From an uncultured Microscilla sp. (GTDB lineage Bacteria > Bacteroidota > Bacteroidia > Cytophagales > Microscillaceae), in contig NZ_CANLRP010000088.1 of assembly GCF_947493425.1 (NCBI RefSeq), positions 1-35,410 on the forward strand: a stretch of DNA of 35,410 nt, read 5' to 3'. The position numbers and the translations under genes were made by a program. Positions 27,627-35,410 of the stretch are shown one piece after another (the stretch's first letter is position 1; each line of letters starts with the position of its first letter). The notes under the pieces were generated by a model. The model ran no database searches. It worked only from the letters and a program-made list of their open reading frames with translations, and had not been told where the DNA came from.

Positions 27627-27806
27627 AATTGTGTTTGATAAATCATGTAAATATACGCTAATGTCTGATATAATAAAGGTCAAAAACACAAGGTAATCAG
27701 AAATAGCGGTGCAAAATTAAAACTCTTTCTGTCTTTTCTATATATTTATTGCTATGTTTAAAATACCCGTAATATTCATAAATACTTTAAAATATAATTG
27801 AATAAT

Positions 27807-28217
27807 ATGCAAGCAGAAAAAGTTCAACAAGTCATAGGCAAAGCCCGCGAATTTTTAGGAAGCCCTTACCTTTGGGGAGGCAATAGCAAAGAGGGAATCG
27901 ATTGCTCTGGATTGATGCTACAGGCTTTTCAGGCAATAGGTCATGATGTTCCAAGGGTAGCAGGAGATCAGCAAAAGATAGGCAAATATGTAGAAATTGA
28001 TGAGTTAGTGGCAGGCGATTTAATCTTTTTTACCAACCAGCCAGGCAACACTCAAATTACCCATGTGGGTATGGTCACCAGTACCGATTACGACAATGAT
28101 ATTGTAAACTTTATTCACGCAAGTAGTTCGCCCAAAGGGGTGATGGAAGCCAATGCATTGGCCGACTGGTGGCAAGAGTTGTACGTAGGAGCTACCCGCC
28201 CTGAGGTATTTGTTTAG
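27807..28217 (+). CDS. NlpC/P60-family cysteine peptidase
   Basis: A 136-residue single NlpC/P60 domain. Catalytic Cys33 is in GIDCSGLM, His86 in THVGMV, and the third polar residue is probably His104 in FIHASS. PYLWGGNSKEG precedes the Cys as usual. Family members cut gamma-D-glutamyl-diaminopimelate bonds in cell-wall peptides. The ATG at 27807 was preferred to a TTG 9 bp upstream. It has no signal peptide and no SH3 or LysM domain, which is odd for a wall hydrolase; it may act on cytoplasmic muropeptides or another amide. Its start is 180 bp from the divergent flippase start. Confidence 0.9.
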   Translation: MQAEKVQQVIGKAREFLGSPYLWGGNSKEGIDCSGLMLQAFQAIGHDVPRVAGDQQKIGKYVEIDELVAGDLIFFTNQPGNTQITHVGMVTSTDYDNDIVNFIHASSSPKGVMEANALADWWQELYVGATRPEVFV

Positions 28218-28232
28218 GAACCTGGTCGCCAC

Positions 28233-28250
28233 CCCGTAAACGGGATTTTT
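28233..28250 (+). terminator. Weak terminator after the NlpC/P60 gene
   Basis: Four-bp CCCG / CGGG stem with a TAAA loop, followed after one A by five T. It starts 15 nt after the stop. Short stem, so low confidence. Confidence 0.35.
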
Positions 28251-28340
28251 GGGTATAGCCCTCAACAATCATTGTCCGGTTTAGAACAAACCTTCTTAAC
28301 TGAGAACTGTTTCTCAGCAGTACCAACCCCAACAATCACG

Positions 28341-28384
28341 CACCACAAGTAATAAATAAGATGGTATCCTCATTACTTGTGGTG
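28341..28384 (-). repeat. 13-bp inverted repeat across the peroxidase stop codon
   Basis: Perfect arms CACCACAAGTAAT (28341-28353) and ATTACTTGTGGTG (28372-28384) with an 18-nt loop. The right arm contains the end of the cytochrome c peroxidase gene. No T-run follows on the minus strand; it may stabilise the 3' end of the mRNA or act as an unusual terminator. Confidence 0.55.
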
Positions 28385-29407
28385 TTTCCGAATAAAAGTT
28401 GTGTCAGTAAGTGTGTGCAAAAAAGCCTTAATTGCTTGGCGCTCGTCAAGCGACAATGCAATGCCTAAACTGCCTGTATTATTGCGCAGACCTGTATCCA
28501 GTGTAGGGGTGTGCTTTACTCCTTTGGTATAATGTGTCAATACCTCATCTATGGTCTTAAACCTGCCATCGTGCATATAAGGGGGGGTAAGCAAGACATT
28601 CCGAAGGCTTGGCACTTTAAATTTTCCTTTATCTTCTTTCCTTTCGGTAATATTGTACCTGCCTACGTCTCCCAAAATGCTGTCTAAACCTATATTACGA
28701 TAAGACAAGTCAGTGAAGAGCTGATTGTTTACCTGGTGACAAGTACTACATTTTTGTTTAAAAGCTATCAATCCTTGTTGCTCAATATCAGATAGTAGTA
28801 GTTTTTTTTGTACGTATTGGTCATAGCGAGAGGTGGCCGAAATAAGGCTGCCCATAAACTGGGCAAGGGCATACAACAAATGTTTACTTTGCAATGAATC
28901 GGTATCAAAAACCTGGGAAAATTGCTGCTTGTAAGAGGTGTTTTTGTTCAACCTACCTAGTAATTCCTGCAAGTCGCCTTGCATTTCTTGTCGGTTGACC
29001 AAAGGCGCCAAAGGAATAAGCTCGAAATGTCTGACACCCCCATCAGCAAAAAACTCACGTTGCCACAACAAGTTAAACAACCCTGGGGTGTTTCTTTTGG
29101 TGAGCTGTTGAGCTATTCCTTGGCTAAACCTGCCTGTGTCGGCAAAGGCTTGTAAAGCATGATGACAGTTACTACAAGCAATGCTACTGTCTTTTGATAG
29201 TATTGGGTCAAAAAACAAGCGACGCCCTAAATTTACTCCTTGGTTGCTTAAGGGATTTTTGTCAAAATTATATACAGGAGAAGGAAAGTGGGAGGGAAAC
29301 TTGAATGGAGGCAAGTTAGTCTGGTTTTGGCACCCATTGATTGTTATGAATAAGAAAGAGGCAATGCTAAAAGAAAGAGACAATGCCAAACATTTTTTGT
29401 AGCTCAT
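28373..29407 (-). CDS. Di-heme cytochrome c peroxidase (CcpA/MauG-type) lipoprotein
   Basis: A 344-residue protein with a lipobox INGC at Cys26 after a hydrophobic signal, so it is anchored in the envelope. Two c-type haem sites, CSNCH (78-82) and CSTCH (220-224), are spaced as in bacterial cytochrome c peroxidases. NLGRRLFFDPILSKDSSIAC, KRNTPGLFNLLWQREFFADGG and SLRNVLLTPPYMHDGRFKTIDEVLTHY are family blocks. It reduces H2O2 with electrons from cytochrome c, or oxidises a partner as in MauG; which one cannot be told. Divergent from feoB, with 113 bp and an AT-rich palindrome between them, suggesting joint iron or peroxide control. Confidence 0.93.
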   Translation of the reverse strand: MSYKKCLALSLSFSIASFLFITINGCQNQTNLPPFKFPSHFPSPVYNFDKNPLSNQGVNLGRRLFFDPILSKDSSIACSNCHHALQAFADTGRFSQGIAQQLTKRNTPGLFNLLWQREFFADGGVRHFELIPLAPLVNRQEMQGDLQELLGRLNKNTSYKQQFSQVFDTDSLQSKHLLYALAQFMGSLISATSRYDQYVQKKLLLSDIEQQGLIAFKQKCSTCHQVNNQLFTDLSYRNIGLDSILGDVGRYNITERKEDKGKFKVPSLRNVLLTPPYMHDGRFKTIDEVLTHYTKGVKHTPTLDTGLRNNTGSLGIALSLDERQAIKAFLHTLTDTTFIRKHHK

Positions 29408-29436
29408 TAGTTGATCAATTTTATATATTTAAATTA

Positions 29437-29461
29437 ATTATTTAGAATTTTTATAAATAAT
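29437..29461. promoter_or_regulatory. AT-rich palindrome between peroxidase and feoB
   Basis: Perfect 8-bp arms ATTATTTA (29437-29444) and TAAATAAT (29454-29461) around a 9-bp spacer, upstream of the feoB promoter-like TAATTTTG. Size and place suit an iron-dependent repressor (Fur or DtxR type), but the sequence does not match either consensus closely. Confidence 0.35.
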
Positions 29462-29476
29462 AAACAAGCTATTTTA

Positions 29477-29484
29477 TAATTTTG
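29477..29484 (+). promoter_or_regulatory. Candidate -7 element of feoB
   Basis: TAATTTTG matches TAnnTTTG about 40 bp before the start. No TTG is present at the -33 position. Confidence 0.35.
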
Positions 29485-29520
29485 CTCTTCAAAGTAAGAA
29501 AGAGAAAGATTTAAAGGGAT

Positions 29521-31563
29521 GTGATGGCGATAAAAATTGACAACATAGCATTAGTAGGTAACCCAAACTCAGGGAAAAGTACTGTATTTAATCAACTTAC
29601 TGGTCTCAACCAACACGTAGGCAACTATCCAGGGGTAACGGTAGACAAAAAAGAAGGTATTTGTAAGCTTACTAAACATACAAAAATTAAAGTAACCGAC
29701 TTACCGGGTACTTACAGCTTGTACCCTCGCTCAAAGGATGAAGCAGTAGTCAAAGACTTACTCCAAAACCCTCAGCATCCAGATTACCCCGACTTGATTG
29801 TTGTGGTAGCAGACTCTTCAAACCTTGAACGCAACCTATTACTTTTTACTCAAATCTACGATTTGAAAGTTCCTACCATACTTGCGTTAAATATGACCGA
29901 CTTGTCGGAAAAAAAAGGAATTCAAATCAATTATGAGAAACTCAGCGAAATGTTTGGTAACCTACCTGTGTTACCCATGAATGGACGCAAAGGCGAAGGC
30001 ATACAAGCGCTGAAAGATGCAATAGCGGGTTACCAAGCGCCAGAAAAGCATTATCCCTTTGTAGAAACCCAAGCATTGGCAACTGCCAATGACGCAACTC
30101 CAGAAGTGCCTCCCACCGTGTTTACAAATGCTACCGAGAGTGGTTTCTCTACTGCCACACAAGATCAAACCGAAGAAACCCGGCAGAGGTTTGAAAAAAT
30201 TCGCCAAATGCTACGTTTTGTCATAGATAAGAAAACTACAACAAAAACAGCGGCAAAATTTACCCAAAAAACAGATCAGGTAGTTACCCACCCTATCGCT
30301 GGTTATGTGTTGTTTTTAGGGATATTGTTGATTATTTTTCAGGCAATATACGCTCTTGCCGAAATACCTATGAATTTGATTGATCAGGTATTCTTGAGTT
30401 TAAGCCAATGGACAAAAAGTGTTTTACCTTCAGGCAGTTTTACCAACTTAATTGCCGAAGGAGTAATCCCAGGTATAGGGGGGGTAGTTATTTTTGTGCC
30501 ACAGATAGTGCTTTTGTTTACCTTCATTGTTATCTTAGAAGAAACAGGTTATATGGCGCGTATTGTGTTTATTATGGACAGGCTGATGCGTCCTTTTGGG
30601 CTCAGTGGAAAAAGCGTAGTACCTATGATTTCCAGCGTAGCTTGTGCTATTCCGGCAGTAATGGCCACCCGTACAATTGATAATTGGAAGGACCGAATGA
30701 TTACAATTTTGGTAACCCCTCTAATGAGTTGTTCTGCCCGTTTGCCTGTTTATACCTTATTAATTGCCTTGGTAGTGCCCGATAAACTATTATGGGGAGT
30801 ATTTAATCTCAAAGGCTTGGTATTGCTGGGATTATATGTACTAGGGCTGGTAATGGCATTGACAGTGGCATTTATTATGCGCATCATCATCAAAACCAAT
30901 AGTCGTAGTTTTTTGGTACTTGAGCTGCCATCTTATAAACTACCTCGTTGGCGAAATATCACAATTACTCTGTGGGAAAAAACTCGCTTATTTGTATGGG
31001 AAGCGGGTAAAATTATTCTGGCCATTTCTATTATTTTGTGGGTGCTTGCTTCTTATGGGCCAGGCAATAGAATAGCATCAGCAGTAGAAGCCATTGATAA
31101 ACCTGCCACTACGGATAAAAAAATGCTGGATAGCTACGAAAAAAAGGTGAGTGCTGCCAAACTTGAAAACTCTTACATTGGTATTATGGGTAAAACCATA
31201 GAACCTGTGATTAGCCCATTGGGGTATGATTGGAAGATAGGCATAGCTTTGATTACCTCTTTTGCTGCCCGTGAAGTGTTTGTTGGCTCTATGGCTACTA
31301 TTTATAGTGTAGGGGCAGACTTTGAAAGTGACAAGTCATTAATTGATCGCCTACGTGCTGAAAAACATGCCAATGGTAAGCCTGTATATAGCCTGGCTAC
31401 TGGGCTTTCTTTAATGGTATTTTATGCTTTTGCTATGCAATGCCTGAGCACATTGGCAATTGTACGGCGGGAAACCAAAAGCTGGAAATGGCCTTTGATT
31501 CAGTTGGTGTATATGACAGGGTTGGCGTATATTTCGGCACTATTGGTATATCAATTGTTTTAG
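29521..31563 (+). CDS. feoB: Ferrous iron transporter FeoB
   Basis: A 680-residue inner-membrane Fe2+ importer. The N-terminal G domain has G1 GNPNSGKS (13-20), a G2 Thr in YPGVTVDKKEG, G3 DLPG (60-63) and G4 NMTD (124-127). A variable Thr/Glu-rich linker (about 175-235) leads to the membrane part with two gate repeats (GIGGVVIFVPQIVLLF; SVVPMISSVACAIPAVMATR; AAREVFVGSMATIYSVG). Cys residues in SCSARLPVY and SVACAIP match conserved gate positions. The start may be GTG at 29521 or the adjacent ATG at 29524; AAAGGG just upstream is a fair ribosome site. No FeoA domain or gene is present here. A small FeoB-associated protein follows. Confidence 0.97.
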   Translation: MMAIKIDNIALVGNPNSGKSTVFNQLTGLNQHVGNYPGVTVDKKEGICKLTKHTKIKVTDLPGTYSLYPRSKDEAVVKDLLQNPQHPDYPDLIVVVADSSNLERNLLLFTQIYDLKVPTILALNMTDLSEKKGIQINYEKLSEMFGNLPVLPMNGRKGEGIQALKDAIAGYQAPEKHYPFVETQALATANDATPEVPPTVFTNATESGFSTATQDQTEETRQRFEKIRQMLRFVIDKKTTTKTAAKFTQKTDQVVTHPIAGYVLFLGILLIIFQAIYALAEIPMNLIDQVFLSLSQWTKSVLPSGSFTNLIAEGVIPGIGGVVIFVPQIVLLFTFIVILEETGYMARIVFIMDRLMRPFGLSGKSVVPMISSVACAIPAVMATRTIDNWKDRMITILVTPLMSCSARLPVYTLLIALVVPDKLLWGVFNLKGLVLLGLYVLGLVMALTVAFIMRIIIKTNSRSFLVLELPSYKLPRWRNITITLWEKTRLFVWEAGKIILAISIILWVLASYGPGNRIASAVEAIDKPATTDKKMLDSYEKKVSAAKLENSYIGIMGKTIEPVISPLGYDWKIGIALITSFAAREVFVGSMATIYSVGADFESDKSLIDRLRAEKHANGKPVYSLATGLSLMVFYAFAMQCLSTLAIVRRETKSWKWPLIQLVYMTGLAYISALLVYQLF

Positions 31564-31604
31564 AAAGAGGCATTGAGCAAGCGTTTGTCAAGCATACGCT
31601 CTAA

Positions 31605-31639
31605 AAGGCAAAAAAGTATACTCATACTTTTTTTGCCTT
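31605..31639 (+). terminator. Hairpin after feoB
   Basis: AAGGCAAAAAAGTAT (31605-31619) pairs with ATACTTTTTTTGCCTT (31624-31639) with one bulged T and a 4-nt ACTC-type loop. The T-run lies in the 3' arm. It may partly terminate feoB mRNA before the small gene. Confidence 0.6.
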
Positions 31640-31690
31640 GTCTGAAAGCCTCATCTGGTGAAGTAAAGTTACTCTAAGAACCAAAAACTT

Positions 31691-31843
31691 ATGCAAACTC
31701 TATTCGTTACTCTTACATTTTTAGTAGCCTGTATCTACCTTGGTAAGCAGCTTTACCAAACTTTTTGGGGCAAAGATGAACACTGTGAAAGTTGCTCAAT
31801 GTCGCATTTGCACCACCCAGTCAATACAAAAAGCAAGCATTAA
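31691..31843 (+). CDS. FeoB-associated Cys-rich small membrane protein
   Basis: A 50-residue protein. One N-terminal membrane helix (MQTLFVTLTFLVACIYLG) is followed by KQLYQTFWGKDEHCESCSMS and a His-rich end (HLHHPVNTKSKH). The architecture, a single helix then a CxxC motif with extra Cys/His directly behind feoB, matches the FeoB-associated Cys-rich membrane proteins that are thought to help iron handling or FeoB assembly. Identity is inferred from position and pattern; the CxxC-plus-His tail is plausible for metal binding. The stop codon overlaps that of the convergent DUF1990 gene by 3 bp. Confidence 0.72.
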   Translation: MQTLFVTLTFLVACIYLGKQLYQTFWGKDEHCESCSMSHLHHPVNTKSKH

Positions 31844-32409
31844 ACCCCTTGACAATAGGCTTGCATAGCTGCTTTTGAATCTCTGGCAAATTTGCGTTGA
31901 TATACCCTTGCCAGTGGTTTGGTGAGGTGGACATACCATTTATTGGGCTGGCTAAAAGCCTCTACTCTATACCATACATTGCCCTCCTCATCTTGTTCCA
32001 CAAAGAACACTTCTTCACCTTTTTCTACGTGTTGGGTAAGCGTACCGTAAGCAAAGCCATAACAGTTGGGTTTATCAATAGTGTATACTACTCTGCTACT
32101 GTTAAACCACCAAATCCCAAACAACCGAAACAAGACTGCTACTTCTTGCTCGATTTGAGCAGGAGTAATTGGGTAAATTTTTGTCCAAGGAGCCGGAAAC
32201 ATCACCCATTCATCAATGGCTTGTTTCGCTTTTTTGAATACCGTCTGCCCTTTTCCTAATAGGCACTTATTGCGATCATGGTCATATCCTACAGGAAACT
32301 GTTCTTGTTGAGTGGCTTTTTGCTCTGGGTATGAAAATTCATCTGTTTTTCTAGCTGCCAGCCATTGTTTCAATAGGTCTTCATTTGGGAATTTAAAACT
32401 TACTTTCAT
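31840..32409 (-). CDS. DUF1990-family protein
   Basis: A 189-residue protein. ATG at 32409 was chosen over an upstream in-frame TTG because it begins MKVSFKFPNEDLLKQWLAAR. Family-type blocks are VGYDHDRNKCLLGKGQTVFKKAKQAIDEW, MFPAPW, VYTIDKPNCYGFAYGTLTQHVEKGEEVF, and DEEGNVWYRVEAFSQPNKW with LARVYQRKFARD at the C terminus. DUF1990 proteins share a steroidogenic-lipid-transfer-like fold and have no proven function. Cytoplasmic, no signal. Convergent with the FeoB-associated gene, with overlapping stop codons. Confidence 0.82.
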   Translation of the reverse strand: MKVSFKFPNEDLLKQWLAARKTDEFSYPEQKATQQEQFPVGYDHDRNKCLLGKGQTVFKKAKQAIDEWVMFPAPWTKIYPITPAQIEQEVAVLFRLFGIWWFNSSRVVYTIDKPNCYGFAYGTLTQHVEKGEEVFFVEQDEEGNVWYRVEAFSQPNKWYVHLTKPLARVYQRKFARDSKAAMQAYCQGV

Positions 32410-33253
32410 TGTAGTAGATAGTTTGTTATGTTTTGTATAATGTACTGAATTTTCAATAAGTATTGAAAACGGAAGCAGTTTAAACAAAAATAAAACGAAT
32501 ATAGGAAATATTACTATTCACTGAGAAATATTACTATGCGTATACTTTTTATGCGCCATAAATAAAGCTTACAACCTTGTACTTTAAGTAAGCAAAGCTT
32601 TTATAATATGCTTATAGTCAGTATGCTTAAAAGTAAACATGGATGTTTTTGAATGAAAAAAGAACTTCTTATCTATGATTACTAATTTGGTTACTTAGTT
32701 TTGTCCTTTAAAAAAGGGTGATTTTGTGAATTTTCAGACTAAAAAAATCTTTTTTTTGGTTAACTTTTGCAGAGTGAATTACCGAAAAAAAAGTTTTTCA
32801 AAATGCTAAATTTTATAAAAGTGTAACTATTTAAGCTTTTTCTATGAAGAAACAATTATTCCTTCTTTTCTTGAATTAGCCCGATTATTGAATATTAGGA
32901 ACCTAACTGTCTAAAAAAGTTAAAAAACCATAAGACTTTACATACACTCAATAGCAGGTTATACGTGACGGCTCGCTTTAATATATTTGAGTTTTTATGT
33001 ATGTAATATAAAAAACTATAATTCTCTGAGTAAGATATAAGTGTTTGTTATGCAGTAGATTAGATCAATTTTTGCTATAGATATAATGCCTTTCAATAAA
33101 CCATTCACAAAATATATTTCTTATTCTTTATATGTGTTTAACATACTTATAAACAGGTAGTTACATGTTTATTACACTTAGTTTAGCTCAAATTTGTAAT
33201 GACTAAGGGTCACTTTAAAAATGACTTTCGTTTGGAGAGCTTTATATTTTATT

Positions 33254-33298
33254 ATAACATAAAAATGACAATGTAAGTTATTGTCATTTTTATGTTAT
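33254..33298 (+). repeat. 19-bp perfect inverted repeat
   Basis: ATAACATAAAAATGACAAT (33254-33272) pairs perfectly with 33280-33298 across a 7-nt GTAAGTT loop. It is followed on the plus strand by TTTATTGCTTTTTT, so it could terminate a plus-strand transcript from the non-coding region. Confidence 0.7.
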
Positions 33299-33350
33299 TT
33301 ATTGCTTTTTTAACTTATTACCCCTGTCGTAATTGCCAGCATAATTGTAG

Positions 33351-33383
33351 GTTGTGTGATCTCAGGATAATCATTTAACTTTG
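33351..33383 (+). promoter_or_regulatory. Candidate promoter for the NACHT-LRR gene
   Basis: TTG (33351-33353), 22-bp spacer, TAACTTTG (33376-33383), matching TTG...TAnnTTTG. It implies a leader of about 280 nt before the ATG at 33669, with only 10-11-codon frames in it. Confidence 0.45.
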
Positions 33384-33668
33384 TAATACTAACACACAAG
33401 AAACATAAGCGAATAAATTAAATACGAGACGTTGATGTAGGTTCTTTATCCATAATTACAATTTTGTAAATAAAATAACTAAAGCACAAAGAACTAAATT
33501 AACCCTTTTACCTACCAGCTAAGCCAATTGTATTAAAATACTTCAACCCCAGTTTAAATGGTATCAATCAGGCAGATTGTTTTACGATAAAACCATAAAA
33601 GATGGTTGTGGCTCATAACTTCAGCCCTACCACATAAAGCAAATATCTTTTAAAAAAACAGAGTACCA

Positions 33669-35333
33669 ATGAAGCTACAAGAAATTAAAGAAGATTTGTA
33701 TAAGTATTATACAAAGCATGAAATAAACCATGCACTCAAAAATTATGTCCCAACACATTGCCAAAACGTGGCTCCTGAAACAGCCAATGACCCATTGAAC
33801 CAATGTGCATTTGTGACCCGTCAGTTACTCATCCCATTTTTTACTCAAAGAAACCTTAAAGACTCTATGTATAGAGACAAGTTTTATATCATATTGGCAG
33901 AGGCTGGTATGGGAAAAACTACCTTTATGCTGAATCTTTATGTAAAATATGCGGAGTTGTTGGCAGAGACTGATTATAAAATCAAGATTTTTCCGTTGAG
34001 TTTTCCTAATGCTATGGAGGAGGTAGAAGCAATACCTGCCGAAGAGCGTGCCAATACTATATTATTACTTGATGCATTTGATGAAGACAGTGAAGCCATC
34101 AAAGCCCATCAAAAAAGACTACATTACATACTTCAGAAAGTAGGCGATTTTAAGGAAGTTATATTTACTTGTCGTACCCAGTTTTTTCCACAAGAAGAAG
34201 AGGACTCGGGCGAAATAGGTGTCTTGAAGTTTAAATACCAAGACAACACGTATCAATTCCGTAAAATCTATTTGTCTCCTTTCAGCAATGAAGACATTAA
34301 GGCATACCTCAAAAAAACCTACAATTTATTGAACATCAACAAGCGTAAAAAGGCAGAAAAAATTGTTTTGCATTCGCCTAACCTAATGGTGCGCCCTATG
34401 TTGTTGAGGTATATAGACGATTTGATCAAAAGTCGTGACCACTACAGTTCTACCTACCAAATTTACACTGAGTTGATTGCCAAGTGGATTGAAAGGGAAG
34501 TACAACGTCGTCCTGACAATAAAGAGAAGTACCGTAAAGACTTGTATAAGTTTTCGCGAGAAGTGGCAATTGATATGTACATGAACCGCAAACGTAGAGG
34601 TGGTTTTATTATCAGCGATGATGAGTTAAAAGTACTTGCCGAAAATAACAATGTAGACTTGGGTACTTTAGAGCTTAAAACCAGGGCTTTGTTGCACATG
34701 AATACATTACATCAGTGTACCTTTGCTCACAAGTCAATTCTTGAATACTTTTTGGTCACAGAGGCCTTTTATAACTTACAGTTTGCCAAGCACCTAGACT
34801 TGTCTGACCTTGAGCAAGGAGAGCAATTGCGTGGTGAAATGTTGTATGAGAAAGCAAAATCACTGTTTGGACGTTATAAAACTTATACTTCAGGTAAGAG
34901 CAAAGATTTTGTGAATATTAGCGTGGCTGACCTTGAAAAAGTAAAACATGCTGCCCTGATCAAGATAGACTCACACGACATACAAGTGCTTCGTATATTT
35001 AAAAGTCTTGGCTTGTTGCAAATCAATGACATACAGATAGGAGTAGACCAATTGGATAACTTCTTGTATAAAAACACTTTAGAGCTGAGTTCAAAAAATA
35101 TTACGCAAATTAATGATTTGCAGTTTTTGACCAACTTAGAAAGTTTGGATTTGAGCAATAACCAAATCACTGATTTGACTCCGCTTAGAAACCTTAAGAA
35201 GCTAAAGCGCTTAAATTTGAGCAACAATCAAATCGAAGATTTGAGCATACTAGATGAGTTGCCTAACCTAGTGGAGGTAGACGTGCAGGGAAACGACCAG
35301 GCACAATCAACCGCACGAGTTTTGGCTTCTTAA
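33669..35333 (+). CDS. NACHT NTPase with C-terminal leucine-rich repeats (NLR-like)
   Basis: A 554-residue STAND protein. A short N-terminal helical region (1-70) precedes a NACHT domain: Walker A AEAGMGKTT (77-85, Lys83), Walker B LLLDAFDED (132-140) of the D-small-x-D-E NACHT type, sensor Arg169 in FTCRTQFF, the helical lid SPFSNEDIKAYL (203-214), VRPMLLRYI, and the winged-helix motif FAHKSILEYF (352-361). Residues 464-541 hold three to four 22-residue LRRs (LESLDLSNNQITDLTPL; LKRLNLSNNQIEDLSIL). Bacterial NACHT proteins can protect against phage, with nucleotide-driven oligomerisation and a sensor C terminus. No effector domain such as TIR, nuclease or protease is visible, so the N-terminal 70 residues may act or recruit. 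A defence role is inferred. Confidence 0.9.
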   Translation: MKLQEIKEDLYKYYTKHEINHALKNYVPTHCQNVAPETANDPLNQCAFVTRQLLIPFFTQRNLKDSMYRDKFYIILAEAGMGKTTFMLNLYVKYAELLAETDYKIKIFPLSFPNAMEEVEAIPAEERANTILLLDAFDEDSEAIKAHQKRLHYILQKVGDFKEVIFTCRTQFFPQEEEDSGEIGVLKFKYQDNTYQFRKIYLSPFSNEDIKAYLKKTYNLLNINKRKKAEKIVLHSPNLMVRPMLLRYIDDLIKSRDHYSSTYQIYTELIAKWIEREVQRRPDNKEKYRKDLYKFSREVAIDMYMNRKRRGGFIISDDELKVLAENNNVDLGTLELKTRALLHMNTLHQCTFAHKSILEYFLVTEAFYNLQFAKHLDLSDLEQGEQLRGEMLYEKAKSLFGRYKTYTSGKSKDFVNISVADLEKVKHAALIKIDSHDIQVLRIFKSLGLLQINDIQIGVDQLDNFLYKNTLELSSKNITQINDLQFLTNLESLDLSNNQITDLTPLRNLKKLKRLNLSNNQIEDLSILDELPNLVEVDVQGNDQAQSTARVLAS

Positions 35334-35410
35334 ACTAGTGTTATGTCAACGTTGTATTTTAGGGTAAAGCCTCTTTAATTTAATCCTCGCCTCTTTAGTA
35401 GTAAATTGCC

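Larger units (their letters stand above)
32410..33668. other. 1.26-kb AT-rich non-coding region
   Basis: No gene found on either strand. It contains a 13-bp direct repeat GAAATATTACTAT at 32505-32517 and 32525-32537 (20-bp period), a TATGCTTA pair at 32607-32614 and 32622-32629, a strong hairpin near 33254-33298, and a promoter-like site near 33351. The promoters of DUF1990 and of the NACHT gene must lie here. An untranslated RNA gene cannot be excluded. Confidence 0.5.

Noticed and set aside
27712-27719. TAATTTTG on the minus strand as the flippase promoter
   Set aside because: The -7 match has no TTG at the right distance, and such octamers are frequent in this AT-rich DNA.
31897-32259. 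120-codon plus-strand frame
   Set aside because: Antisense to the DUF1990 gene, whose conserved blocks explain this stretch.

Overview
The window looks like a piece of chromosome from a gliding, marine-type Bacteroidota, most likely Cytophagales. The visible reasons are low GC, A-rich leaders with few Shine-Dalgarno sites, several matches to the Bacteroidota promoter TTG...TAnnTTTG, a type IX secretion C-terminal domain, a TonB receptor, and surface proteins with many FN3 or Ig modules. A Microscilla-like genome would fit, but that is inference. No rRNA, tRNA, CRISPR array, prophage or intact insertion sequence was found.

Layout: (1) 1-3.95 kb, plus strand: a VOC-fold protein, two tandem secreted YceI proteins ending in a strong terminator, a membrane-anchored endonuclease/exonuclease/phosphatase, and rsmG. 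(2) 3.98-15.7 kb, all minus strand: four TerD-family genes made of a duplicated B-A pair, a PspA/IM30-like coiled-coil protein, a TPR/coiled-coil/transmembrane/SpoIIE-phosphatase signalling protein, a TonB-dependent receptor only 2 bp upstream of it, and a five-FN3 lipoprotein. This block reads as an envelope-stress, metal-stress and signalling island. (3) 16.5-26.1 kb: a large helical-repeat protein of unknown role, gapA, a short-chain dehydrogenase divergent from a PLP enzyme of the Cys/Met family, a 1032-residue Ig-repeat protein exported by the type IX system, and smpB. (4) 26.1-32.4 kb: a Wzx/MATE-type flippase, an NlpC/P60 protein, a di-heme cytochrome c peroxidase lipoprotein divergent from feoB, a 50-residue FeoB-associated membrane protein, and a DUF1990 protein. 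(5) 32.4-35.4 kb: 1.26 kb of AT-rich non-coding DNA with a 19-bp perfect hairpin, then a NACHT-LRR protein built like animal NLRs and like bacterial NACHT defence proteins.

The genes most likely to work together are the iron set (feoB, its small partner, and perhaps the divergent peroxidase), the receptor plus SpoIIE pair, and the terD/pspA block. The NACHT-LRR gene is the best candidate for an immune function. The terD/pspA/receptor/SpoIIE island is the best candidate for an undescribed stress-signalling assembly.
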